Shown: positions 8,830-17,790, counted from the first letter of the stretch. The stretch: 64,000 nt of DNA from Muricoccus pecuniae (GCF_014199205.1 NZ_JACIJD010000006.1:1-64000); one strand, 5' to 3'. Made by a program: numbers and translations. The notes: a model not told the origin generated them from the sequence alone.

Positions 8830-10320
8830 ATGGAAGCCTTTCTTCACGAGGTTATCGGCAAGGAACTTCGGCGCCGGCATGGCATCGGAATGATGGAGGG
8901 CAAGCTCCGGCCGGTTCACGTCGCCAATGCGCTGATGCGCACGGAGCACGGCACGACCGGGCGGATGTTAGACATCGAGAGGCTGATGACCGCAACGGCG
9001 TCGAGCCAGTCGTCGGAGACCCGCCTCACCGCGACGAAAGCCATGCTCGACGCCAGCCGCGACCGGTGGGGCCGCCTGGGTGAGGAGCGGGACCTCCGCT
9101 GCTCAGCCCTGGTAACGCGCGTGCTTCCGCTATTGCGCACGATCCTCGCCTCAGATGGCGCGGCCTTCGGCAAGTCCCCGGAGCATTCTTCCTTCTCGTC
9201 GCCGACGGCCCTCACGGTCACCGTCGACCCGTCGGACGACCATGCAGGGGACTTTGTGCATCGCCTCTGGTCCGGCTGGGGCGACACGGAGCGCCTCGCG
9301 CTGCTCGATCTCGTGAAGGAGGCGAGCGCCGGGGATCGCGATCTGTCTATCGTCGATGACCTGACTGCGGTGCTGGCGCCGCTCTCGGATGATCTGAAGC
9401 CCTGGCGCAAGCGTGAATGGATTTACGCGGACCTCACGCCTGGTCGTCCGTCGCCGGTCGCGGCCGGTCTTCGTGCCGCCGCCGCCGATCTGGGCACGTA
9501 CGAGCGGCAGGCACGCCCGAACCCGATCGCGACGCTTCAGCGTATCGTCACGCTTGCCTCCATGAGCATCTTCTTACACGCCGCGTCCAGGGCGGCCGAG
9601 TGGACCGGCTCGCCGCGGCGGCTTCTTCTTCTCGACGCCAGCGGATCCAAGGCGCTGCCGGTCGCCGCCGCTAGCGAAACACTGGTGACGCGCCTGATGG
9701 ACGACAGCCGCGCCTATATGGCGGCCGTGCTGGCCGATCTGCTGGCCGGGGTGCAGCCCGGATGGGCCGAGGATCCGGCGGCAGCCGTCGCAGAACTGGC
9801 AAATACGCATGGCGGCAAGAAGAACACTTATGATGCTAAGCTCCTTGCCGAAGTGATGGACGAGATCAAGGATGTGGGCGGCAGCATGGGCACCGACCTG
9901 CCGAAGGAACTGGTGGAACGGGTAGATGGTAGCGGAGGCCGCAGCCTCGACGGCTTCCTGCGTCTGTTCGGTGTCCGCTGCGGCCTGCTCTACCCTCAGC
10001 AGAAGAACCCGAACAAGCGACTGGTTCCGGCGGACCGGACGCTGGAGGTACTGACGGTGAGCACGTTCGATGCCACCGGGCGGCAGCTCGAGTACCGCGA
10101 TTTCCTGGACGCGCTGTACGAACGGTGGGGCATCATCGCGGGCGGCCGTCCGGAGGATGGCGCGCTACTGGCGGCCGCGGGTGTGGAAGTCGATAGCGCT
10201 AGCCTCGCGCTGAACAGTGAGCGGCTCCTCTCCCGGCTGGAGTCGCTGGGCATGGCCCGTCGGCTGGCGGACAGCGTGGCGGTCGTTGGGGTGATGGAAG
10301 GTGGACAGGGGCATGGCTGA
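8830..10320 (+). CDS. DptG-like middle subunit of the defence operon
   Basis: This 496-aa protein has no clear catalytic motif. It starts at the ATG after AGGAG, 10 bp beyond the previous stop, and its 3' end overlaps the HerA-like gene by eight bases, so it is a dedicated partner of both flanking proteins. Size and position match DptG, the second gene of dptFGH clusters. The C-terminal third (GLLYPQQKNPNKRLVP through a short RQLEYRDFLDAL) looks like a winged-helix or adaptor region. Assignment as DptG-like rests mainly on gene order between an NTPase and a HerA-type ATPase. It could equally be a Druantia-type accessory protein. Confidence 0.5.
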   Translation: MEAFLHEVIGKELRRRHGIGMMEGKLRPVHVANALMRTEHGTTGRMLDIERLMTATASSQSSETRLTATKAMLDASRDRWGRLGEERDLRCSALVTRVLPLLRTILASDGAAFGKSPEHSSFSSPTALTVTVDPSDDHAGDFVHRLWSGWGDTERLALLDLVKEASAGDRDLSIVDDLTAVLAPLSDDLKPWRKREWIYADLTPGRPSPVAAGLRAAAADLGTYERQARPNPIATLQRIVTLASMSIFLHAASRAAEWTGSPRRLLLLDASGSKALPVAAASETLVTRLMDDSRAYMAAVLADLLAGVQPGWAEDPAAAVAELANTHGGKKNTYDAKLLAEVMDEIKDVGGSMGTDLPKELVERVDGSGGRSLDGFLRLFGVRCGLLYPQQKNPNKRLVPADRTLEVLTVSTFDATGRQLEYRDFLDALYERWGIIAGGRPEDGALLAAAGVEVDSASLALNSERLLSRLESLGMARRLADSVAVVGVMEGGQGHG

Positions 10321-13300
10321 ATCTGTCACAGTCGCGAGTCGTATCAGCGTACTGCTAGTCGAGGAACTGCTCGGTGCCGCTGAGCGAGGCGAGTTCGGCG
10401 TGGTCGTGCGCGACGTAAAGCCGCTTGATTATGGCGTCCTCGCCGCTGCGGCGGGGCGGGTCTCATCGCGGCGCGGCGTGGAACTGAGGCTCTCTCTCGT
10501 CAATCAAGCTGCGCCGGTGGCTGCGGCCAGGGCGGCGAACCCGAGCCTAGCGGCGTTCCTCTCGGAGCGGGAGGAAGATGCGGTGCGATGGCGGAATGAC
10601 CGTTTGCGCACCATCGCCGTGATCTCAGAGCACCCGCTTTCCAAAGCCGCATCGTTGCGCGATTTCCGGACCGCCGGCGAGGCGGACCTAGTGCGGCGCC
10701 TCTGCGGCCGCGAGGCGGGTGGGGCCGAGGTGATCTGGCTTCAGACGCTGTGGAACGTGCTGGGCCGAAATCCCCGCTTGCGCATCTCGCTGAAAGACAT
10801 GGTGCAGTTTGCCGACGAACTGGCCGACATTCTGCCGACAGACCGGTCGGTGATGGCGCCCGGCCGACTGCATCTGCTTGGTCTCCTTCCGGACTCCCGC
10901 CTCGCCGACGAGAAGGGAGAGAAAAGCGTTCTGCGCAAACTGCTGGTGAACCGGGAGTTCGCGGACCAGCTCCGGCGGGCGACCAACGAGGACTGGACGC
11001 GGCTGCGTGACTATATCCGCAAGTTGCAGGGACCTGAGCGCCTTTCCGCGAACCGGGTGCTTCGAGACCTGCGCCAGGCCGCCCTAACCTCGGACTTCTC
11101 AAACCTCGATCTCGAGACCGCTAGCCTGCTCTGGCGGGCCAAGATCCAGCCGGGGGTGCGCCCCGAGCCAGGCGGCCTGCCGCGTGTAGAGGTCGAGCGT
11201 GCTGTCAGCCGCCTGTTGATGGAAGGTAACGACACCGATCTGTCGGATGTCGCCGAGGAGATTTCCCAGATTGCCGCCGCGGCGCTGGAAGGCGACGTAC
11301 GGGTCGCCGACCAGGATGTGAAGCGGACGGGCTCCACGGCGAGCATCAGCGTGGTGGAGACCAACCGCGACCTACTGAACCTGGTACGGTCCCGATCCAC
11401 CGCGCAGGACTGGGGCGGCCTCATCGAAGTGGAAAGCGACAAGCCCGAGGCGCTGCTTGAGATCTCGGCGTTTAAGAACTGGAAGCCGTTCCAGATCGAG
11501 CCGGTGCTGGAGAGGCTCCGCGCCTTTGCCGCGGAAGAGGTAGTGCCGTCTGGGTTGGTCGGAGAGGTGGAGCGCCTGCGGGATCTACGCGCGCTGTTTT
11601 TGCCGTTTGCCGCGGAATTGGCGATCTCGCCGATTTCCTTCCTGGCCGGCAAGCCCGAGTTGCAACAGGCGCTGGAGGAGTATCTGGCCACCTATGAGGA
11701 ACTGCTGCGCCTGACGTCGGCCTGCTACGCGGATATGATCGCCGCCGCCGACTACGAAGCCGAGTCCGTGCTGAGCGGCCTTCTCGCGCTCGAACTCTAC
11801 GTCTACCGCCGCGGCGAAGTGGTGGAGGCGGTCATGTCCCCGCTTCACCCCCTCTACCTGTGGCGCAGCGTCACCATCGTCCGGGATATCCGGGGTCTTG
11901 CCCGCACCCTCTCCACCCGGGAGATGCAGACGGTCGAAGAGGCATGCGCCGACGAGATCCAATTGCTGCAGATCCTGGTCCTTCCGCAACAGACGACCGG
12001 GCTTGCCCAGTCGGCGATGCTGGGCCAGGCGGGCACGATCGGCCGCCTCCCTATCTTCCGGGCCACTCCCCGCGGCCTGCTCGAGACGGACGGTCTGCGC
12101 ACGATCAGTGACGTGGCCAGCCGGCTCGCTCAGCTCCGGCCCTATGCCCGGTCCGGGCTGCAGGTGGTGCTGATCGATCCGCCGCGGCCGAGCAAGTGCG
12201 TGGAGGCGCTGCTTGGCGGCCTGGAATCCGAGCAGGATATTGGCGGGACCGGCTACTCGGGACTGCATATTCGGATCCGCTATACGCATGCGGACACGCG
12301 CGGCTGGGCTAACGACCTGCTCGATCTCGACGAGACGGTCCGCGAGCAACTGCGCCGGGGCGAGGAGCGCGGTCTGGTCTCGCTCAGCGTCACCCCCGAG
12401 CTTATGGCCCCGGAGGATCTCAAGCAGGAGCTTGGCCAAGAGCCCGCGCACCTGGCGGTCATCTTCGACCCCTTCGAGGTACGCAGCACGCCCGTCGCCC
12501 GCGCCGGGGTCCACGATCTCAGCCCTTGGATGCCCACCTGCGAGTACCGGTTTAACCGGATTCGCAAGGAGATCCAGATCGTCCCGGTGGCTGAGGAGCA
12601 CGTCTTCGGCGGCTACCTCGCGGCGGCCGCGCTGCTACATACGGCGCTTCAGCGCAAGACGCCTGCCTATATCCCGCAGGTACGGGAGGTGAAGGAGATT
12701 CTGGACGCGATCGCATCGCAGGCGACCTGGACCGTGCTGGCCGATCCCCACCGCGTGCCGCTCCCCCGGTTGGGATCGGCGGAGGTCATCGACCGCCGCA
12801 TCGACCGCGGCCGTCAGCTGACGACCTTTGCCCATGACCTTTCGCCGTTCGTCACCCGCCTCGACGAGCAACTCAGGCGCACCCATTTCCTCGCCAGCGC
12901 GGATACGCTGGAGCGGCTCGCCCGCGATCTCGTGGCGATGGAGCCGAATGGCATCCTCGGCCTGGCGAGTTCGCACCACGACAGGCAGGTGAAGGGCTCT
13001 CTGGGTAAGCTTATCGCGATGCGGTGGTACCGTCTTCAGCAGCCCAGCGGCCTCTCCGTCAGCCTCGACACGCCGACTGCCGCCCGCTGGCTAGTGGCAG
13101 GGCACCATTCGAAGGAGAAAGCCGACCTGCTCGGGTTGCGTGAGGAGGGCGGCGGCCTCGGGATCGACGTGATTGAGGTGAAGGCGCATGACGAGGCGGT
13201 CCCGTACTCGGTCGATGACGGGGTGATTGCCGGGCGCGCGGTTGGTCAGGTCCTGGCCACTCTGCAGGCGCTCGCCGAGGTCTTCAGCTCGGAAGCCTCC

Positions 13301-15004
13301 TCTCCACTGGCGCATCCCCGCCGAGAGGTGCTGCGCGAGCATCTGTATACGGCGCTCCTGAGGGATCAAGAATCCGGGTTCGTCGAGCGCTGGCACGCTT
13401 TGCTGGACGACGCGTTCGCCGGACGGATCCCGGTGCGCCTCGGCGGGCGGATCGTGCATGTCCAGCTTGCATCGGTAGCCGAGACGGTCAGCCGGACCTT
13501 CGTGACAGTCGCTGGCGTGCCGATCAAGGTGGAGACGCTTTCCGCCGCCGATGTCGGGTTGGTCCTACGCCCCACGCGCGAGGAGGCGCAGGACGCCGGA
13601 ATTCCGCCGGCGGTCGCCAAGGCGCGCAGCGTGCTAGGCGAGCCGCTGAGCGCTCTCGACATGCTGCGGCGGGTCACGACAGCGCCGTCCGGCACCGGCG
13701 CGGACGTCCCGCCGGAGCAGAGCGGTAGCGCTGACGGAGAACGGCGTCTCGAGGAGGACCAGGGCGGTTCACCCGTGCCCGAGAAGGTTCCCTCCCCGCC
13801 GAGCCTACCAAAGGTGCCCGGCGTCATGGGTACAGCCGGCGCGGAGGCGAGCGCGGGACTGCTGACTGTGCAACTCGGCGCGGAACATGTCGGCTCACGT
13901 TCGGTTGTCTGGTCGCCGGGCCGTCAGTCGAACGGCTTTCTGCTGGTGCTGGGCGCCTCAGGCTCCGGCAAGACCGAAACGCTGAAGGTGTTGGGATCAT
14001 CCATCCACCAGTTCGGCGTGCCAGTTCTGACGTTCGACTTTCATGGCGACGTGAAGTTTCCAGGGACGGAATCGATTCTGCTATCCAGTGGATCGCTTAG
14101 CACCATGGGCCTGAACCCGATGGAGATCGATGCCCAGAGCGCTGAGGAAAGCGGCCTGTACGATCAGCGGGCGTCGCTCCGCGCGCTGATACAGCGAGCG
14201 GTGCCGTCACTCGGGCATCGCCAGTCCGCCATTCTGCGGGAAGCGTTCGAGGAGGCGTATGCCCGCGCAGGCATCCTGGATAACGAAACTCAGACCTGGA
14301 CGCGGCCGGTGCCCACCTTCGGCGTGGTGCAGGAGATTCTCAGGGAGTGGAGCGAGGATGACGCCCGCCGGAATCAGCGCGCATCCATCGAGGGGTGCCT
14401 GGCGGCCGTCCAGCAACTGTTCGATCATCCCATCTTTCAGCGGACCAGCCATGTATCCGTCGACGACTTCCTGTCGAAGTCTATGCGGCTGGACCTGAGC
14501 AAGCTGCCAGACGATATCCGGTTCGTTGCGACGGAGACGTTGCTGCGGAAACTCTTCCGTGTCCTACGCTTGCGGGGCCCTATTCCCGTCCAGCCGGCCG
14601 ACGACCGACAGCGCTTCCGGCTGTTCGTCATCATCGACGAGGCGAAGATTCTGAGCCTTGGTGGTGGTGACCGGGACCGGTCGGACAACATCCTGAACGA
14701 ACTTATCACAGAAGCCCGAAAGTTCGGCCTGGGAATGGTGCTTGCATCACAGATGAGCGACCACTTCAGTGAGGAGGTCCGTGCGAATGCGGCTACGTGG
14801 CTCGTCCTGAAACCGATGGACATGAAGGAGGCGAAGCGGAATGCGCCAAATGTGTCAGTAGACCCGCAAGATCTTTTGCAACTAGCCGGACGAGGTGACG
14901 GCTACTATCGTGACAGGCCGTCGAGCAGGGCGCGGCGGGTGCGGGTCACGTCATTGTTATCTCTTGAGCGATCTGGAGACGAGGAGCATTGTTCCAATAC
15001 CTGA
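10313..15004 (+). CDS. HerA/FtsK-like ATPase, DptH-like
   Basis: The 1563-aa protein has a long unassigned N-terminal region of about 1150 residues. The C-terminal motor of the HerA/FtsK superfamily follows: Walker A GASGSGKTET starting at residue 1214, DFHGDVKF about 25 residues later, and Walker B LFVIIDEAK near 1437-1445. This organisation and length fit DptH, the ATPase of the phosphorothioation-dependent restriction complex; HerA-type motors in defence systems translocate or unwind DNA. A region near residues 940-1020 (HDEAVPYSVDDGVIAGRAV) might be nuclease-like, but I cannot confirm a PD-(D/E)xK core. I chose ATG 10313 over GTG 10301. The gene overlaps the previous one by eight bases and is the last of the operon. 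Confidence 0.65.
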   Translation: MAESVTVASRISVLLVEELLGAAERGEFGVVVRDVKPLDYGVLAAAAGRVSSRRGVELRLSLVNQAAPVAAARAANPSLAAFLSEREEDAVRWRNDRLRTIAVISEHPLSKAASLRDFRTAGEADLVRRLCGREAGGAEVIWLQTLWNVLGRNPRLRISLKDMVQFADELADILPTDRSVMAPGRLHLLGLLPDSRLADEKGEKSVLRKLLVNREFADQLRRATNEDWTRLRDYIRKLQGPERLSANRVLRDLRQAALTSDFSNLDLETASLLWRAKIQPGVRPEPGGLPRVEVERAVSRLLMEGNDTDLSDVAEEISQIAAAALEGDVRVADQDVKRTGSTASISVVETNRDLLNLVRSRSTAQDWGGLIEVESDKPEALLEISAFKNWKPFQIEPVLERLRAFAAEEVVPSGLVGEVERLRDLRALFLPFAAELAISPISFLAGKPELQQALEEYLATYEELLRLTSACYADMIAAADYEAESVLSGLLALELYVYRRGEVVEAVMSPLHPLYLWRSVTIVRDIRGLARTLSTREMQTVEEACADEIQLLQILVLPQQTTGLAQSAMLGQAGTIGRLPIFRATPRGLLETDGLRTISDVASRLAQLRPYARSGLQVVLIDPPRPSKCVEALLGGLESEQDIGGTGYSGLHIRIRYTHADTRGWANDLLDLDETVREQLRRGEERGLVSLSVTPELMAPEDLKQELGQEPAHLAVIFDPFEVRSTPVARAGVHDLSPWMPTCEYRFNRIRKEIQIVPVAEEHVFGGYLAAAALLHTALQRKTPAYIPQVREVKEILDAIASQATWTVLADPHRVPLPRLGSAEVIDRRIDRGRQLTTFAHDLSPFVTRLDEQLRRTHFLASADTLERLARDLVAMEPNGILGLASSHHDRQVKGSLGKLIAMRWYRLQQPSGLSVSLDTPTAARWLVAGHHSKEKADLLGLREEGGGLGIDVIEVKAHDEAVPYSVDDGVIAGRAVGQVLATLQALAEVFSSEASSPLAHPRREVLREHLYTALLRDQESGFVERWHALLDDAFAGRIPVRLGGRIVHVQLASVAETVSRTFVTVAGVPIKVETLSAADVGLVLRPTREEAQDAGIPPAVAKARSVLGEPLSALDMLRRVTTAPSGTGADVPPEQSGSADGERRLEEDQGGSPVPEKVPSPPSLPKVPGVMGTAGAEASAGLLTVQLGAEHVGSRSVVWSPGRQSNGFLLVLGASGSGKTETLKVLGSSIHQFGVPVLTFDFHGDVKFPGTESILLSSGSLSTMGLNPMEIDAQSAEESGLYDQRASLRALIQRAVPSLGHRQSAILREAFEEAYARAGILDNETQTWTRPVPTFGVVQEILREWSEDDARRNQRASIEGCLAAVQQLFDHPIFQRTSHVSVDDFLSKSMRLDLSKLPDDIRFVATETLLRKLFRVLRLRGPIPVQPADDRQRFRLFVIIDEAKILSLGGGDRDRSDNILNELITEARKFGLGMVLASQMSDHFSEEVRANAATWLVLKPMDMKEAKRNAPNVSVDPQDLLQLAGRGDGYYRDRPSSRARRVRVTSLLSLERSGDEEHCSNT

Positions 15005-15106
15005 AAGGAAACGGGCGTGGCTGAAGTGTATAGTGAGGTTGCGGAATATATTCCCTAGCGAAGTGACTCCGTTTACACTGCATCCAACACCTGGAGGGAG
15101 ACAGAC

Positions 15107-15367
15107 ATGACTTACGTCCTCGAGGCTAATTCAAGTTTTAAAAATGATACTGATCTAGAATTTACGGACATCTCGACAGAGAGGTGGCGCGAGTACAGGT
15201 TCGCGGGCGGTGACGTGATCCGCATTGAGCAGCCTCTAAAGCTGAATGTAAGCGCAAGCCACGGCCACCGCATATTCGATGCGCACGGACTTTCGCACTA
15301 TATTCCGTGGGGTTGGATCCACCTAGTCTGGGAAACTAAAGAGGGTGCGCCAAACTTTGTTCGCTGA
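15107..15367 (+). CDS. small hypothetical protein next to the defence operon
   Basis: This 86-aa protein has a very strong Shine-Dalgarno sequence (GGAGGGAGA) just before its ATG. It is clearly AT-richer than its neighbours and rich in aromatic residues and histidine, with no signal peptide or membrane segment. It may be independently transcribed, since 102 bp separate it from the HerA-like gene, or it may be the fourth gene of that operon. It converges with the GAF/flavoprotein cassette, stop to stop within 40 bp. I do not recognise its family; possible roles include a regulator, inhibitor or toxin, none shown. Confidence 0.55.
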   Translation: MTYVLEANSSFKNDTDLEFTDISTERWREYRFAGGDVIRIEQPLKLNVSASHGHRIFDAHGLSHYIPWGWIHLVWETKEGAPNFVR

Positions 15368-15407
15368 CGTTCCACGACTACCAAGATAGGTAGTCGAGAA
15401 ACAGCAT

Positions 15408-16142
15408 TTACGTCGTTGGCGCGAAGTTGAATGACGTCAAAGTGTCGAACCGCGGTGGCTTTGGTTCCGATATGGCCTCCTGAAGATGCGGATACGCGGT
15501 GACGTGTCCACTGACAGGCTTGCCGGCGGGTAGGGGATAATTCCTTAGCCGCGTCAGCGGCCTCACCGCTAAATTGTCGAGTGTGCGGCAATACCCACCG
15601 CACATTCCCAGCACCGTGTCCAACGCCGTTGTCGGTCGAATCGCCGTCGTAGTTTGATCGTTAGTGGTGAATACGTTCAGCCCGCCGGCTTCCACGTACA
15701 GCACGCACACCGTGAGTTTCGCATCCGAGCTTAAAAGCGGCACGGCCAGGTAGGAGAGCACCTGATCAACCTCCCCGCTTGTATCGCTTACCGCGGCACG
15801 ATCCTCTTTGTATCTAAGCCACCACTCCTTTTCATCCTTAAGGTGCCGCGTCCGGATGATGACGCGTTCCGAAAACGCCTTGCCGATGATACCCTCGGTC
15901 GAATTGAAGAGACGTCCGGCCTTGGAATGATCGAACTCGGCGCCCGCATAGCTGCAGACCTGCTGCAGATAAGCTTCGTGGTCCCTTGTCATGACGCGAT
16001 GTAGGGTCACACGGGTCGCCTTTGACCCGCAGCCGACCGTATCTGTCAGATAGCCTGCAACCGCAGCCACGAACGGCAGGGCACATAGCTGTGAGACCGT
16101 AGGCACCGGCTCAGGATGCTCGTACTGCGCTGGACCAGCCAT
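15408..16142 (-). CDS. GAF-like sensor protein
   Basis: The 244-aa protein contains a central stretch with GAF-domain character: LFNSTEGIIGKAFSERVI near residue 79 and later SYLAVPLLSSDAKLTVCVLYVEA, the typical recycling-and-sensing strand pattern of GAF folds that bind nucleotides or other small molecules. No output domain follows; the C-terminal 70 residues are unassigned. Its ATG overlaps the stop of the upstream flavoprotein gene by one base (TAATG), so both are made from one transcript and probably work together. Lower GC than the chromosome marks it as acquired. Confidence 0.5.
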   Translation of the reverse strand: MAGPAQYEHPEPVPTVSQLCALPFVAAVAGYLTDTVGCGSKATRVTLHRVMTRDHEAYLQQVCSYAGAEFDHSKAGRLFNSTEGIIGKAFSERVIIRTRHLKDEKEWWLRYKEDRAAVSDTSGEVDQVLSYLAVPLLSSDAKLTVCVLYVEAGGLNVFTTNDQTTTAIRPTTALDTVLGMCGGYCRTLDNLAVRPLTRLRNYPLPAGKPVSGHVTAYPHLQEAISEPKPPRFDTLTSFNFAPTT

Positions 16143-17512
16143 TAGGCTACCGTTGAAATGTGAGGAAAGGCGCCGAGCGGCCAGCGTCGTTCCGCAATTT
16201 GCCCCGCATTAGCTTTCATGTCGTCGAGCCTAGCTGAAACAATGTCCGGATCACTAAATAGCCTTTTAACTGCCTGGAGCGTATCGGCTCCGTACCGCTT
16301 CACCACCTTGTCGTCCCGCACTGCGTATTCCCGTACGGCGTCGTCCAGTTCACCTAGGGAAAGAACGAAACCGCCACATTGGTACAGGAGGTAGAGCAGA
16401 GTTCGGTTTAATACTGAACTATGTGGATCAAACAGATCCCTGAGCGATGTATTTGTCCCGTCCCTTCCGCTTGCGTGCAGAATGACGATCGTGTCCTTGC
16501 GTAGGCGCTGAAGCAAATTCTGACGAGCCGCGCGCATGAGTTCCTGGCTGGCGGGTGAAAGTTTGCATTGCATGATGTCGTAGACGTTTTGGGCACTACG
16601 GCCAAAATCTTCGCCAAGGTGCCCCCTCAGTTCGTCCTCGAAAATCTCCAGCTCGTGACCGAAAAGCTCGTAAAGGATGGTGTCCTGACGGAAACGTTCA
16701 ACTGTCAAGCGGCAGAGATCAACGAGCGCACCGTCTCCGAAGCCGGAGACCAGATATGTCGCTCTACTACCACTGAGTTGCGGCTGGCCTAATCGGTCAT
16801 TACGCCAATAAGAGTTGGATCCTTCAGCCTCCTGCGCTCCCTTTTCAAGTCCAAACCCTGTAGCAAGTATAACTACGTCGAAACCGCAACGGTCACCGTG
16901 AGGCTCACCCGATTGAATGTATGCCCCGCGCCTGCAGCCTTTGCGGCCCATCCACTCGATGGTTCGGTCGGCAGCCCCGATTCTAAGGTGGTTCATCCCC
17001 AAGTAAAGGGCGAGCCGTCCCTCGCCATACTGATGCGCGTAGTTGCCAAAGCCCTCCAAGACCTCGCGCGACACGTCGGACGCTCGTCCCTCTGTCCAAT
17101 TTAGTACAGGCAGGCCTGCATCTGGTGCCCTGCTACCTTGTTTCGGCCAGCGATAGATGTGGGGATGCAACCACCTCGTATCCGATCCCTGCTGCAGAGG
17201 ACAGAGGTCCCACCGCTCCTCGAATTGCGTAACCACGAACGCACTAGAGCGCGCCAAGAGGCACGCGGTGAGGGTCAAGCCAGCGATTCCACCACCGACC
17301 ACCGCAATTCTAATCGGATCAGCGTCCTGCTTTTCGGCTTCTAGTACGCGCCAGAGCGCCCAAGCGAGGTTGTGCGCCCGGACCTGCTGATCGAACACGG
17401 TGAGGCCGCGAGAAAGGCTCCCAAGCAGGTATATGCCCTCAACGATACGATAGTCGCGCAAGGTGTTCTCTGCGCTAACCATTGTCGCGAGGGAATGTCG
17501 ATTGATGGCCAT
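16142..17512 (-). CDS. FAD/NAD(P)-binding oxidoreductase
   Basis: The 456-aa protein has an N-terminal extension of about 65 residues before a classical dinucleotide-binding site, IRIAVVGGGIAGLTLTA (GxGxxG at 73-78). A second NAD(P)-like stretch, GFDVVILATGFG, lies near residue 215. The block GSDTRWLHPHIYRWP near residue 110 looks family-specific. The C-terminal 200 residues are helical without recognised motifs and differ from ordinary flavin monooxygenases. It is the first gene of a two-gene operon with a GAF-like protein inside a defence-rich island. A redox or NAD(P)H-consuming role in defence is possible but inferred from context only. Confidence 0.6.
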   Translation of the reverse strand: MAINRHSLATMVSAENTLRDYRIVEGIYLLGSLSRGLTVFDQQVRAHNLAWALWRVLEAEKQDADPIRIAVVGGGIAGLTLTACLLARSSAFVVTQFEERWDLCPLQQGSDTRWLHPHIYRWPKQGSRAPDAGLPVLNWTEGRASDVSREVLEGFGNYAHQYGEGRLALYLGMNHLRIGAADRTIEWMGRKGCRRGAYIQSGEPHGDRCGFDVVILATGFGLEKGAQEAEGSNSYWRNDRLGQPQLSGSRATYLVSGFGDGALVDLCRLTVERFRQDTILYELFGHELEIFEDELRGHLGEDFGRSAQNVYDIMQCKLSPASQELMRAARQNLLQRLRKDTIVILHASGRDGTNTSLRDLFDPHSSVLNRTLLYLLYQCGGFVLSLGELDDAVREYAVRDDKVVKRYGADTLQAVKRLFSDPDIVSARLDDMKANAGQIAERRWPLGAFPHISTVA

Positions 17513-17608
17513 AGAGCATCCTAAACGGTACGCATCAGCCTGACGGCACTCTGTTCATCTTCCAAGCACCGGCGGCGTTCGCGTCCTCATCTCGACGTTC
17601 TTTTCCCG

Positions 17609-17790
17609 TCTCGATGGTCGAGGTGACTGTGCAGGAGCGGGGCATACGTGCAGGCTATCGGAATGCTCGTTTACGGGGAAGCACGCTCGTTATCTCGGCA
17701 CGGAACGTAGGCCGCGCCTCGGCGTCAACTGAGAACGTCGCCCGCCAGCCCCGTGTCATCTGAACCACCACTATAGTAGGGGGATTGAGG
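17609..17790. repeat. diverged duplicate of the HTH-gene 5' end and upstream region
   Basis: Positions 17638-17790 align by eye with 4498-4650: GGGCATACGTGCAGGCTATC against GGGACATCCGTGCAGAATATC, then GTGCTCGTT/ATGCTCGTT, a shared CGCACGCT/GCACGCT, and the CTGAACC control element at the far end. On the minus strand the aligned start gives a 36-codon remnant starting MPRSCTV, comparable to MSRPCSI of the regulator at 3930-4505. It looks like a decayed second copy of the regulator with its promoter. Confidence 0.45.
17760..17783 (+). promoter_or_regulatory. island control element, copy 3 (CTGAACCACCACTATAGTAGG)
   Basis: Third copy of the element also present at 175 and 4619: CTGAACCACCA followed by CTATAGTAGG and a purine-rich stretch. 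In this copy TATAGT resembles a -10 hexamer, so the element could be a promoter rather than, or as well as, an operator. No convincing gene follows it. Confidence 0.35.
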
